A stretch of 64,000 bases of DNA from Sphingopyxis macrogoltabida (GTDB lineage: Bacteria > Pseudomonadota > Alphaproteobacteria > Sphingomonadales > Sphingomonadaceae), in the NCBI GenBank assembly GCA_003241685.1, contig QFPJ01000007.1, positions 1 through 64,000 on the forward strand, given 5' to 3'. Positions 1 through 7,973 of this stretch are shown one piece after another. Each line of letters opens with the position of its first letter. Position 1 is the first letter of the stretch. Under the pieces are notes generated by a model. The model was not told where the DNA came from, did not search any database, and was given only the letters and a program-made list of their open reading frames with translations. Both the position numbers and the translations under genes were made by a program.

Positions 1-33
1 GCGCCATTGGCGGGATTCGCTGCCGCTGTCAAG

Positions 34-71
34 CAAAAGGAGGGGCGGGCGCCGGCGACTGCGCCCGCCCC
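34..71 (-). terminator. Intrinsic terminator after tonB
   Basis: A perfect 11-bp inverted repeat (arms 42-52 and 61-71, GGGGCGGGCGC and its complement) has an 8-nt loop. Read on the minus strand it is followed by CCTTTTGC. It lies 10 bp past the tonB stop codon, so it probably ends that transcript. Confidence 0.75.
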
Positions 72-81
72 GGCCGCCGCG

Positions 82-813
82 TCAGCCCTGACGGATCTGG
101 AAACGCACGGTCATTTCCTTCCAGCTTTCTTCCGCGATGCCGCCGCGCGTCGCGGGCCGGAAACGCCATTTCGACAGCGCGCGGCGTTTGGTCGCCTCAA
201 AGAAGCCGGGGCTGTCGGTGCGGACCAGTTCGACCGCCTTGACCCGCCCATCGGTGCCGATCAGGACGCGCACCTGCACGATGCCTTCCACCCCCTCGCG
301 CTGTTCGCGCGGCGGATAGTCGGGCTGGAAGCCGGCGAGATATTTCCGGTCGAGCTGCGCCAGTTCGAGCCGGGGCGGAGCGGGGGGATCGGCGGGGGGC
401 ACCACCACGCCGACGCCGGGATCGGCAACGACCGGGTCGCGAACGGCAGGGCCGGGCGGCAGCGTGAAGTCGGTCAGCGGCGGCGTATCGACCTTGCGCA
501 CGGGCGCATCGACGGTCGATGCCCGGGGGGTGGGCGTCTGCGCCGCGGGTTCGGGCTCGGGCGCCGGGGGGACGGGCAGCATGATGCTGGTCCCGACGAG
601 CGGTTCGGATCGCGGGCCATCCGGCACGATCATCGGCGACAGCGCCACCGCCACGACGAGCGCGACGGGCAAGCCCACCGCCAGCATCGCGGCCAGCGGG
701 CGGTGCCCGGCGCCGGGGTCATAGCCGCGTCCGGGCCCGCCCTGTTCGGGCAGGGGCGCCGTCGCGGTTTCGGGCGCCGCCATGATGGCGGAAATCAGGG
801 GTATCAGGGTCAT
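82..813 (-). CDS. tonB: Energy transducer TonB family protein
   Basis: This 243-residue protein couples the ExbB/ExbD proton-motive complex to outer-membrane receptors. Visible parts are one transmembrane segment near residues 40-59, a Pro-rich periplasmic spacer (about 65-150), and a C-terminal TonB domain (about 160-243) with the typical YPPREQREGVEG...RALSKWRFRPA pattern. The ATG at 813 is chosen because AAGGAG lies 7 nt upstream; an internal ATG at residue 11 is possible. No exbB or exbD is adjacent, so it must use partners encoded elsewhere. The promoter carries a Zur-box-like operator, which suggests a dedicated zinc-responsive TonB rather than the housekeeping copy. The family call is firm; the zinc role is inferred from the operator. 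Confidence 0.92.
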   Translation of the reverse strand: MTLIPLISAIMAAPETATAPLPEQGGPGRGYDPGAGHRPLAAMLAVGLPVALVVAVALSPMIVPDGPRSEPLVGTSIMLPVPPAPEPEPAAQTPTPRASTVDAPVRKVDTPPLTDFTLPPGPAVRDPVVADPGVGVVVPPADPPAPPRLELAQLDRKYLAGFQPDYPPREQREGVEGIVQVRVLIGTDGRVKAVELVRTDSPGFFEATKRRALSKWRFRPATRGGIAEESWKEMTVRFQIRQG

Positions 814-893
814 GGCCTCTCTCCTTGCCTCGACACGATCGACAGCCCGGCGGTGCGCCCTGTTTCGGCCGCATCGAACGGGGCCGGGTCATG

Positions 894-928
894 CCAATGT
901 GATAATATAACATTTCTGAGATTGTCAA
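894..928 (-). promoter_or_regulatory. Zur-box-like operator overlapping the tonB promoter
   Basis: On the minus strand, positions 916-894 read GAAATGTTATA, T, TATCACATTGG. This closely follows the proteobacterial Zur (zinc uptake regulator) palindrome, whose half-site is GAAATGTTATA. The left half is a complete match and the right half differs at three positions. A TTGACA -35 lies at 928-923 and a TATTAT -10 at 907-902 (15-nt spacer), so the box covers the -10. Bound Zur would block transcription when zinc is plentiful. The site is seen directly; binding by Zur is inferred from the motif. Confidence 0.75.
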
Positions 929-967
929 GTCGGAGAGAAGACAAGCCGGCCGGCGGCGATTCCGGCG

Positions 968-2275
968 TCAGCCGGCGAGGCGGGCCAGCGCCTGGCCGCG
1001 GTCGATCAGCGGCAGCAGTTCGCCCATGTCGGGGCCATGGTCGCGCCCGGTCAGCGCGCGGCGCAGCGGCAGGAACAGCGCGCGCCCCTTTGCCCCCGTC
1101 GCCGCCTTCGCCGCGCCGGTCAGCGCGTGCCAGGGATCGGCCGCCCAATCGATGGCCGGCGCAGCGGCGGCGGCGGCGGCCAGCACGGCGCGGTCCGCCG
1201 CGTCGGGCGCGGGCGGATCGAACGGGCCGTCGAACACCGGCACCCAATCGGCCGCCTCGGCCACGGTCATCAGATTGGGGCGAATCGCGTTCCAGCGCGC
1301 TTCGGTGATGGCGGCGGGCAGACGGGCGGCGACCGCGTCATAGCCGGTCTGATGCAATATCTTCTGGTTCAGCAGCGCCAGTTCATCCTCGTCGAAGCGC
1401 GCGGGCGCACGGCCGAAGCGGGCGAAGTCGATGCTGTCGATCAACGGCGCGGGCGAGGTCACGGGTTCGACCGGATCGCTGGTCCCCAGCCGGGCGAGCA
1501 GCGCGACCAGCGCGATCGGTTCGATCCCCGCGTCGCGCAGCCCCGCCATGCCGAGCGAGCCGAGCCGCTTCGACAGCTTGCCTTCGCTGCCGACGAGCAG
1601 CGCCTCGTGCGCGAAGGCGGGCGGCGCGGCGCCGAGAGCGGCGAACATCTGGATCTGTGCCGCGGTGTTCGACACATGATCTTCGCCGCGGACCACATGG
1701 GTGATGCCCATCGCGATATCGTCGATCACGCTGGGCAGCAGATAGAGCCAGCTGCCGTCGGCGCGGCGGACGACCGGATCGGACAGCGTCTGCGGTTCGA
1801 AATGCTGGTCCCCGCGTACCATATCGGCCCATTCGATCGGTGCGGCATGATCGAGCCGGAAACGCCAGTGCGGCGCCACGCCCTCCGGCACCGGCGCATC
1901 GGCGGGCCTGCGTTCGTACACCGGCGGCAGCCCGCGCGAGAGCAGAATCTTGCGCCGGATGTCCAGCTCTTCGGGCGTTTCGTAACAGGCATAGACGCGT
2001 CCCGCCGCCTTCAGCCTGTCGAATTCGGCATCGTAAAGCGCGAAGCGTTCCGACTGCCGCGCCTCGCCGTCGACATCGAGCCCGAGCCAGGCGAGGTCGG
2101 CGCGGATGCCGTCGACATAGGCCTCCTTCGAGCGTTCGAGGTCGGTGTCGTCGATACGCAGCAGGAAGCGCCCGCCGTGCCTTCGCGCCCACATCCAGTT
2201 GTGGATCGCGGTGCGGACATTGCCGACATGCAGGCTGCCGGTCGGCGACGGGGCGAAGCGGGTGGTGACGGTCAT
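968..2275 (-). CDS. gltX: Glutamate--tRNA ligase
   Basis: This 435-residue class I aminoacyl-tRNA synthetase charges tRNA(Glu), and possibly tRNA(Gln), with glutamate. The HIGH-type motif appears as HVGN at residues 16-19 after FAPSPTGSL, and the KMSKS-type motif as KLSKR near residue 240. At 435 residues it is somewhat shorter than the usual 465-480. Alphaproteobacteria commonly carry two GltX copies, one specialised for mis-charging tRNA(Gln) before the GatCAB amidotransferase acts. Which copy this is cannot be told from the window. It lies 36 bp downstream of the nadE start-proximal region's neighbour in the same direction: nadE (stop 2312) reads towards it, so nadE-gltX may be co-transcribed. 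Confidence 0.95.
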   Translation of the reverse strand: MTVTTRFAPSPTGSLHVGNVRTAIHNWMWARRHGGRFLLRIDDTDLERSKEAYVDGIRADLAWLGLDVDGEARQSERFALYDAEFDRLKAAGRVYACYETPEELDIRRKILLSRGLPPVYERRPADAPVPEGVAPHWRFRLDHAAPIEWADMVRGDQHFEPQTLSDPVVRRADGSWLYLLPSVIDDIAMGITHVVRGEDHVSNTAAQIQMFAALGAAPPAFAHEALLVGSEGKLSKRLGSLGMAGLRDAGIEPIALVALLARLGTSDPVEPVTSPAPLIDSIDFARFGRAPARFDEDELALLNQKILHQTGYDAVAARLPAAITEARWNAIRPNLMTVAEAADWVPVFDGPFDPPAPDAADRAVLAAAAAAAPAIDWAADPWHALTGAAKAATGAKGRALFLPLRRALTGRDHGPDMGELLPLIDRGQALARLAG

Positions 2276-2311
2276 GCGCGGCGCTATAGCCGGTTTTGCA
2301 TCCGATGCGAG

Positions 2312-3991
2312 TCAGGCCGTCCGAAATCCGTGGGTGATCGGATAGCGCCGGTCGCGGCCGAAGTTGCGCGTCGACAGCTTCACCCCCGGCGGCGCCTGAC
2401 GGCGTTTATATTCGGCGATCGCCAGCAATCGCTCGATCCGCGCCACGGCGTCGCGGTCGAAGCCGTAGCGCGCGACCACATCGTCGACGCTCGCCTCTTC
2501 CTCGACCAGCATGTGCAGCATGCGGTCGAGATCGGCGTAGGGCGGCAGGCTGTCCTCGTCCTTCTGGTCGGGGCGCAGTTCGGCGCTGGGCGGCTTGGTG
2601 ATGATGCGATCCGGCATCACCGGCGCCACCGGGTTCAGCGACAGGCGCGGGACATGCGCGTTGCGCCACCGGGCGACGGCGAACACGGTGGTCTTGTACG
2701 CGTCCTTCAGCGGATTATAGCCGCCCGCCATGTCGCCATAGATGGTGGCATAGCCGACGCTCATCTCGCTCTTGTTGCCGGTGGTGAGCAGCATCGGGCC
2801 GAATTTGTTGCTGAGCGCCATCAGCGTGACGCCGCGAATGCGCGACTGGACATTCTCCTCGGTCGTGTCGACGTCGCGGTCGGCGAAACTGCCCGCCAGC
2901 ATCGTGTCGAACGCCTCCACCGCCGGGACGATCGAAATCGTGTCGAGGCGGCAGCCGATCATTTCGGCGCATCCCTGCGCATCGTCGAGGCTCGCCTGGC
3001 TGGTGAAGCGGCTGGGCAGCATCACGCACCAGACCTTGTCCGGCCCCAGCGCATCGGCGGCGATCGCCGCGCAGATCGCCGAATCGATCCCGCCCGACAG
3101 GCCGAGGACGACGCCGGGAAAACCGTTGCGCGTCACATAGTCGCGCAGGCTGAGCACCATCGCCTGATAAATATCGGCAGGGTGGTCGTCCCAGCCGGCG
3201 ATCACGCCGGCTTCGCACGCCCAGCGCCCGTCGGCGCCGCGCGACCAGTGCGTCACCCGCTCCTCTTCCTCCCAGTCGGTCAGGCGATGCGCCGCCGCGC
3301 CGTCGCCGTTCAGCACGAAGGAGCAGCCGTCGAAGACCAGCTCGTCCTGCCCGCCGACGCGGTTCAGAAAGATCAGCGGCAATTGGGTTTCGGCGACGCG
3401 CGCGGCAAACACCTGGGCCAGCCGCCGGTCGTCCTTGTCGATTTCATACGGGCTGCCATTGACCGAGATGAGCAGGTCGGCGCCCTGGTGCGCCAGATGC
3501 GCGCAGACGGCGGGGAACCAGCCGTCCTCACAGATCGGCAGGCCCAGTTTCACGCCGCGCCACGGCACGACATCGGGAAGCGGGCCGGGCGCGAAGACGC
3601 GCTTTTCGTCGAAGGTGCCGTAATTGGGCAGTTCATGCTTGCGCCGCACCGCGACGACGCGCCCTTCGTCGAGCAGCGCGACGATATTGTACAGCTTGCC
3701 CGCCGCGTCGCGTTCGACCGAACCGACGAGCATCGCGGGACCGCCGTCGCCCGTCTGTACCGCGAGTTCCGCCAGCATCGCCGCCGCGCGGTCGGCCAGC
3801 GCGGGTTTCAGCACCAGATCCTCCGGCGGGTAGCCGATCAGTTGCAGTTCGGGATAGAGGATCAGGTCGGCGTCCGAATGCCGCTCGCGCACGCGGCGCA
3901 TCGCATCGGCGTTGGCGGCAAGGTCGCCGACGCGCTGGGTCATCTGCGACAGGACGATGGTCAGCTTTCGGGACGTCGGCGTCTGGGTCAT
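2312..3991 (-). CDS. nadE: Glutamine-dependent NAD+ synthetase
   Basis: This 559-residue two-domain enzyme makes the last step of NAD synthesis, amidating nicotinate adenine dinucleotide with ATP and glutamine. The N-terminal nitrilase-type glutaminase shows the Glu48, Lys118, Cys154 triad (YPELQ, RKHELPNYG, LPICEDGW). The C-terminal synthetase carries the pyrophosphatase-type loop LSGGIDS at 298-304. Length fits the bacterial fused form rather than the short ammonia-dependent form. The ATG at 3991 starts MTQTPTSRKLTIVLSQ. It reads toward gltX with a 36-bp gap. A hairpin terminator behind hppA separates it from the upstream gene, so it should have its own promoter in 3992-4070, where no clear -35/-10 was seen. 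Confidence 0.95.
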   Translation of the reverse strand: MTQTPTSRKLTIVLSQMTQRVGDLAANADAMRRVRERHSDADLILYPELQLIGYPPEDLVLKPALADRAAAMLAELAVQTGDGGPAMLVGSVERDAAGKLYNIVALLDEGRVVAVRRKHELPNYGTFDEKRVFAPGPLPDVVPWRGVKLGLPICEDGWFPAVCAHLAHQGADLLISVNGSPYEIDKDDRRLAQVFAARVAETQLPLIFLNRVGGQDELVFDGCSFVLNGDGAAAHRLTDWEEEERVTHWSRGADGRWACEAGVIAGWDDHPADIYQAMVLSLRDYVTRNGFPGVVLGLSGGIDSAICAAIAADALGPDKVWCVMLPSRFTSQASLDDAQGCAEMIGCRLDTISIVPAVEAFDTMLAGSFADRDVDTTEENVQSRIRGVTLMALSNKFGPMLLTTGNKSEMSVGYATIYGDMAGGYNPLKDAYKTTVFAVARWRNAHVPRLSLNPVAPVMPDRIITKPPSAELRPDQKDEDSLPPYADLDRMLHMLVEEEASVDDVVARYGFDRDAVARIERLLAIAEYKRRQAPPGVKLSTRNFGRDRRYPITHGFRTA

Positions 3992-4070
3992 GTCGGCGGT
4001 TTAGGCGACGCCGACCCGATTTCAACCGGATACCGACATGCGGCGCATTTTCGCCGCGCGGGCCGCAAAG

Positions 4071-4100
4071 AAATGCCCCGCCGGATCGCGCCGGCGGGGC
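4071..4100 (-). terminator. Intrinsic terminator after hppA
   Basis: A perfect 10-bp stem (4075-4084 and 4091-4100, GCCCCGCCGG and complement) has a 6-nt loop. On the minus strand it is followed by ATTTCTTTGC. It lies 26 bp beyond the hppA stop codon. Confidence 0.75.
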
Positions 4101-4125
4101 CTGTTCTCACCGATCGGATCGCGGC

Positions 4126-6231
4126 CTAGACGGCGTGACCCGCCAGCACCGCGAGCAGCAGCAACGCGACGATATTGGTGATCTTGATCATCGGGTTCAC
4201 CGCCGGACCCGCGGTGTCCTTGTACGGATCACCGACGGTATCGCCGGTGACGGCCGCCTTATGGGCTTCGCTGCCCTTGCCGCCGTGGTTGCCGTCCTCG
4301 ATATATTTCTTGGCATTGTCCCAGGCGCCGCCGCCCGAGGTCATCGACAGCGCGACGAACAGCCCGCCGACGATCACGCCCAGCAGCAGTGCGCCGAGCG
4401 CGGCAAAGCCGTTTTCCTGACCCGCCACCGCGGTGATGACATAATAGACGACGATCGGGGCCAGCACCGGCAGCAGCGAGGGGATGATCATCTCCTTGAT
4501 CGCCGCCTTGGTCACCAGGTCGACCGTGCGCGCATAGTCGGGCTTCGACGTTCCCGCCATGATGCCGGGGTCGCCGGCGAACTGATCGCGCACATCCTTC
4601 ACCACGTCGCCCGCCGCACGGCCGACCGCGGTCATGCCCATCGCCCCGAACAGATAGGGGAGCAGCGCGCCGAGCAGCAGACCGACGATGACATAGGGAT
4701 TTTCCAGGCTGAAATCGACCGTCAGGTTCGGGAAGAATTCGCGAAGGTCGGTCGTATAGGCCGCGAACAGCACCAGCGCGGCGAGGCCGGCCGAGCCGAT
4801 CGCATAGCCTTTCGTCACCGCCTTGGTCGTGTTGCCGACCGCATCGAGCAGATCGGTCTTTTCGCGGACGCTGTCGTCCAGCCCGGCCATTTCGGCGATG
4901 CCGCCGGCATTGTCGGTGACGGGACCATAAGCGTCGAGCGCGACGACCATCCCGGCCAGCGCCAGCATCGCGGTCGCGCCATAGGCGATGCCGATCAGGC
5001 CCGCGAGCTGATAGGCGATGATGATGCCCGCGACGATAACGATCGTCGGCAGCGCGGTCGCCTCCAGACTGATCGCCAGGCCCTGGATCACATTGGTGCC
5101 ATGGCCCGTTTCCGACGCCTTGGCGATCGATCGCACCGGACGGTAATTGGTCCCGGTATAATATTCGGTGATCCAGATGATCAGCCCGGTGATGACGAGG
5201 CCGAGCAGCGAGCAATAGAAGAGCGCGCGCCCGTCGAAGTCCATACCCGCGATCGCCGTGTCCATGCTGCCCAGCGCATATTGGACCGAGAACCAGATCG
5301 CCGGAACCGCGAGGATCGCCGACACGAGGAAGCCCTTGTACATCGCGCCCATGACATTGTCGGACGAACCGAGGCGGACGAAATAGGTGCCGATGATCGA
5401 GGTGATGATGCACACGCCGCCGATCAGCAGCGGCAACGCCATCAACCCGCCCAGCATGTCGCCCGCCCCTTTCAGCAGCAGCGCGGTCAGCACCATCGTG
5501 GCGCCGACGGTGACGACATAGGTTTCGAACAGGTCGGCGGCCATGCCCGCGCAGTCGCCGACATTGTCGCCGACATTGTCGGCGATGACGGCGGGGTTGC
5601 GCGGATCATCCTCCGGAATGCCCGCCTCGACCTTGCCGACCAGGTCGGCGCCGACGTCGGCCGCCTTGGTGAAGATGCCGCCGCCCAGCCGCGCGAAGAT
5701 CGAGATCAGCGAGGCGCCGAAGGCCAGCGCGACGAGCCCGTCGACGACGGTCCGGTCGTCACCGCCGACGGTGCGGCCGGCGGGGCCGGTCAGATACCAG
5801 TAGAAGACCGCGATCGCGAGCAGCGCGAGACCGGCGACAAGCAGCCCGGTGATCGCGCCGGCGCGGAACGCCAGCGTCAGGCCGGCCTGAAGCCCCTTCT
5901 GCGCCGCCGCCGCCGTCCGCACGTTCGAACGAACCGATATGTTCATGCCGATGAAACCCGCGACCCCCGACAGGATGGCGCCGATCACGAAGCCGACCGC
6001 CGACACGCCGCCCAGCGTCGCGGCGATGATGACCGCGACGACGACGCCGACGATGGCGATGGTGGTATATTGGCGCTTCAGATAGGCTTGCGCGCCTTCC
6101 TGGATGGCGGCGGCGATTTCCTGCATCTTTTCATTCCCCGCCGATGCGCCGAGCACCTGCCGCGAGGTAATGAAGCCATAGAGCACGGCCACCAGGCCGC
6201 ACGCTATCGCGATCAAAACCGGATCGTTCAT
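4126..6231 (-). CDS. hppA: Membrane-bound H+-translocating pyrophosphatase (K+-independent type)
   Basis: This 701-residue integral membrane protein hydrolyses pyrophosphate and pumps protons out of the cytoplasm. It has about 16 hydrophobic segments, and the family's substrate-binding signature is present: DVGADLVGKVEAGIPEDDPRN followed by ADNVGDNVGDCAGMAADLFE. The segment GNTTKAVTKGYAIGSAGLAA has Lys where K+-stimulated enzymes have Ala (GNTTAA), which marks the K+-independent, H+-pumping class. The start ATG at 6231 gives MNDPVLIAIACGLVAVLYGF. It stands alone: a terminator follows it, and a 181-bp gap with a perfect palindrome precedes it. The pump may recover energy from pyrophosphate released by biosynthesis, for example by the tRNA synthetases nearby, but no functional link is shown. 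Confidence 0.95.
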   Translation of the reverse strand: MNDPVLIAIACGLVAVLYGFITSRQVLGASAGNEKMQEIAAAIQEGAQAYLKRQYTTIAIVGVVVAVIIAATLGGVSAVGFVIGAILSGVAGFIGMNISVRSNVRTAAAAQKGLQAGLTLAFRAGAITGLLVAGLALLAIAVFYWYLTGPAGRTVGGDDRTVVDGLVALAFGASLISIFARLGGGIFTKAADVGADLVGKVEAGIPEDDPRNPAVIADNVGDNVGDCAGMAADLFETYVVTVGATMVLTALLLKGAGDMLGGLMALPLLIGGVCIITSIIGTYFVRLGSSDNVMGAMYKGFLVSAILAVPAIWFSVQYALGSMDTAIAGMDFDGRALFYCSLLGLVITGLIIWITEYYTGTNYRPVRSIAKASETGHGTNVIQGLAISLEATALPTIVIVAGIIIAYQLAGLIGIAYGATAMLALAGMVVALDAYGPVTDNAGGIAEMAGLDDSVREKTDLLDAVGNTTKAVTKGYAIGSAGLAALVLFAAYTTDLREFFPNLTVDFSLENPYVIVGLLLGALLPYLFGAMGMTAVGRAAGDVVKDVRDQFAGDPGIMAGTSKPDYARTVDLVTKAAIKEMIIPSLLPVLAPIVVYYVITAVAGQENGFAALGALLLGVIVGGLFVALSMTSGGGAWDNAKKYIEDGNHGGKGSEAHKAAVTGDTVGDPYKDTAGPAVNPMIKITNIVALLLLAVLAGHAV

Positions 6232-6276
6232 GCGTGTCTGTTCCTTCCCATCGAGAAGGGCGAACGCAAAGATAGC

Positions 6277-6292
6277 AGTCGGACGTCCGACT
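6277..6292. promoter_or_regulatory. 16-bp perfect palindrome upstream of hppA
   Basis: AGTCGGACGTCCGACT is a perfect palindrome 46-61 bp upstream of the hppA start codon. It lies in the 181-bp gap that must hold the hppA promoter. No convincing -35/-10 pair was identified. It may be an operator; the binding factor is unknown. Confidence 0.4.
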
Positions 6293-6412
6293 TATTGATG
6301 CCGGTTCGCCCTCTCCCCGATGCGACCGCCCCAAATTTGGACGCCATGTTATGAGAAGAAAGCGAAGCGAGGGCAAGCCCGCTCGTTGCGCCGCGATCGG
6401 CGCGCTTTTGCG

Positions 6413-7342
6413 TCAGTGGGTGAAGCCGAGCAGCGCGGGCAGCGCGACGCGCCGCGCGCGGTCGGTCAGCACCAGCCCCGCGCCCACCCCGGCATGGCCG
6501 ATCATCGTCGCGGCGACGTCCAGCCCGCCCGCGATCTCGCGGATCGCCGCCGACGCCGCCGGATCGGCCGCGAACAACAGTTGATAATCGTCGCCCGCGG
6601 TCGCCGCCGCGAGCCGCGTGTCGAGCACGTCGGGCCGCACCGCCAGCAGCGCCGCCGACAGGGGCACCGCCTCGATCATCAGCGTGATCGCGCAATCGCT
6701 GGCCGCCGCCATGCGCGTCGCATCGATCAGCAGCCCGTCCGACACGTCCATCATCGCATGGACATGGCGTGCCACCGCCTGACCGAAGGTGATCTGCGGC
6801 TGCGGACGGCGATAGGCGGCCAGGCAGGTTTCATTGGGTTCGATCTGTCCCAGCCGCATGGCAAGGCCGACGCCGGCGTTGCCGATCGTGCCGGTCACCC
6901 AGATATGGTCCCCCGGCTTCACCCCGCCGCGCGACGGCACGGCGCCGGACGGCGCCCGCCCGATCGCGGTCAGCCCGAAGCTGCGCGGCGCACCCGCCGG
7001 CACCCGCACCGTATCGCCGCCGAGCAGGATGACGCCGAACCGCCGCAGCACCAGCTCGAGCCCTTCGGCAAAGGCCGCGTCCCAGGCATCGTCACCCAGA
7101 CTGTAACCGACCAGCACGCCAAGCGGCGCCGCGCCCTTCGCCGCCAGGTCGGACAGGTTCACGGCGACCAGTTTCCACGCCACGTCCTGCGGGCTGTCGT
7201 CGGGCAGGAAATGCACGCCTTCCACGATCATGTCGTGGGTCAGGACAAGGCCGTCCAACACCGCCGCATCGTCGGCAAGCCCGCGCGCGGCCGGATCGGT
7301 CGCGATGGCGCGCAGGCGGGCGATGAAGTCGGTCTCGCTCAT
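6413..7342 (-). CDS. thiL: Thiamine-monophosphate kinase
   Basis: This 309-residue protein phosphorylates thiamine monophosphate to the active cofactor thiamine diphosphate. It has the PurM/ThiL fold: an N-terminal SETDFIARL start, the DDAAVLDG metal-binding segment, HFLPDDSP, NLSDLAAKGAAPLG, and MDVSDGLLIDATRM in the C-terminal half. Length is close to the usual 310-330. It lies 172 bp downstream of nusB. The nusB-thiL pairing is conserved in many bacteria, so co-transcription with hisG-hisD-nusB is likely despite the gap. Confidence 0.94.
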   Translation of the reverse strand: MSETDFIARLRAIATDPAARGLADDAAVLDGLVLTHDMIVEGVHFLPDDSPQDVAWKLVAVNLSDLAAKGAAPLGVLVGYSLGDDAWDAAFAEGLELVLRRFGVILLGGDTVRVPAGAPRSFGLTAIGRAPSGAVPSRGGVKPGDHIWVTGTIGNAGVGLAMRLGQIEPNETCLAAYRRPQPQITFGQAVARHVHAMMDVSDGLLIDATRMAAASDCAITLMIEAVPLSAALLAVRPDVLDTRLAAATAGDDYQLLFAADPAASAAIREIAGGLDVAATMIGHAGVGAGLVLTDRARRVALPALLGFTH

Positions 7343-7514
7343 AGGAAAATCCTAATGCGTGCGTATCGGTAAATATACAGGCAGTTAAATGGCGTGCCCT
7401 CGCAATAGAGTGTCGGGCGCGCGCGGGCCTCGCGGCACGACCCATCTCTGGTCGGGGCAAAATGGCGCGGGCAGGTGATGGGCGCCCGCCTTCGCGGGGG
7501 AGCAGGTCGTTACG
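7343..7514. other. Gap between nusB and thiL with a short hairpin repeat
   Basis: No gene was found in these 172 bases. A GC-rich dyad (GGGCGCCCGCCTTCGCGGGGG) sits around 7479-7500. Related CCCGC...GCGGGG words recur near 22,790, 22,855 and 44,115, so this is probably a short dispersed repeat or RNA processing site rather than a true terminator, because no T-run follows on the minus strand. Confidence 0.35.
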
Positions 7515-7967
7515 TCAGCCCTTCGCGCGCACATCCTTGCCGATCGCGTCGAGCAGGCCGTTGGCGAAGCCCGCTTCGCGGCCGTCGAAGAAGGCCTTGG
7601 CGACATCGACATATTCGCTGACCACCGCGCCGACCGGCACGTCGCCGCGCGCGATCAGTTCATAGGCACCGGCGCGCAGGATCGCCTTCATCGTGCGGTC
7701 GAGCCGGTCCATCGTCCAGCCGCTGGCCAGCCGTTCGGTGATCGCCGCGTCGACCTCTTCGCCGCGCGCCAGCGCGCCCTTCACGATATCGTCGAAGAAG
7801 GGGACGTCCGCGTCGGCATATTCGGCATCCTCGATGATCGCCCCGATGCGGTGCTGATGGAATTCGTGGATCAGCTGCGCGACCGGCGTGCCCTCCATCT
7901 CGTGCTGATAGAGCGCCTGCACGGCGGCAAGGCGGGCGGCGGATCGGGATTGGGCGCGTTTGTTCAT
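7515..7967 (-). CDS. nusB: Transcription antitermination factor NusB
   Basis: This 150-residue all-helical RNA-binding protein joins NusE (S10) on boxA RNA in rRNA antitermination complexes. The N-terminus MNKRAQSRSAARLAAVQALYQ is typical, as is the C-terminal DVPVGAVVSEYVDVAKAFFDGREAGFANGLLDAIGK. Length matches the family. It starts 6 bp after the hisD stop codon on the same strand, so it is co-transcribed with hisG-hisD, and thiL follows. Confidence 0.95.
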   Translation of the reverse strand: MNKRAQSRSAARLAAVQALYQHEMEGTPVAQLIHEFHQHRIGAIIEDAEYADADVPFFDDIVKGALARGEEVDAAITERLASGWTMDRLDRTMKAILRAGAYELIARGDVPVGAVVSEYVDVAKAFFDGREAGFANGLLDAIGKDVRAKG

Positions 7968-7973
7968 AAGGCT

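Noticed and set aside
1037..4129. A 1030-codon open frame on the plus strand opposite gltX and nadE
   Set aside because: It runs antisense through two well-matched enzymes, has biased Arg/Gly/His composition and no family features; long antisense frames are expected at this GC content.
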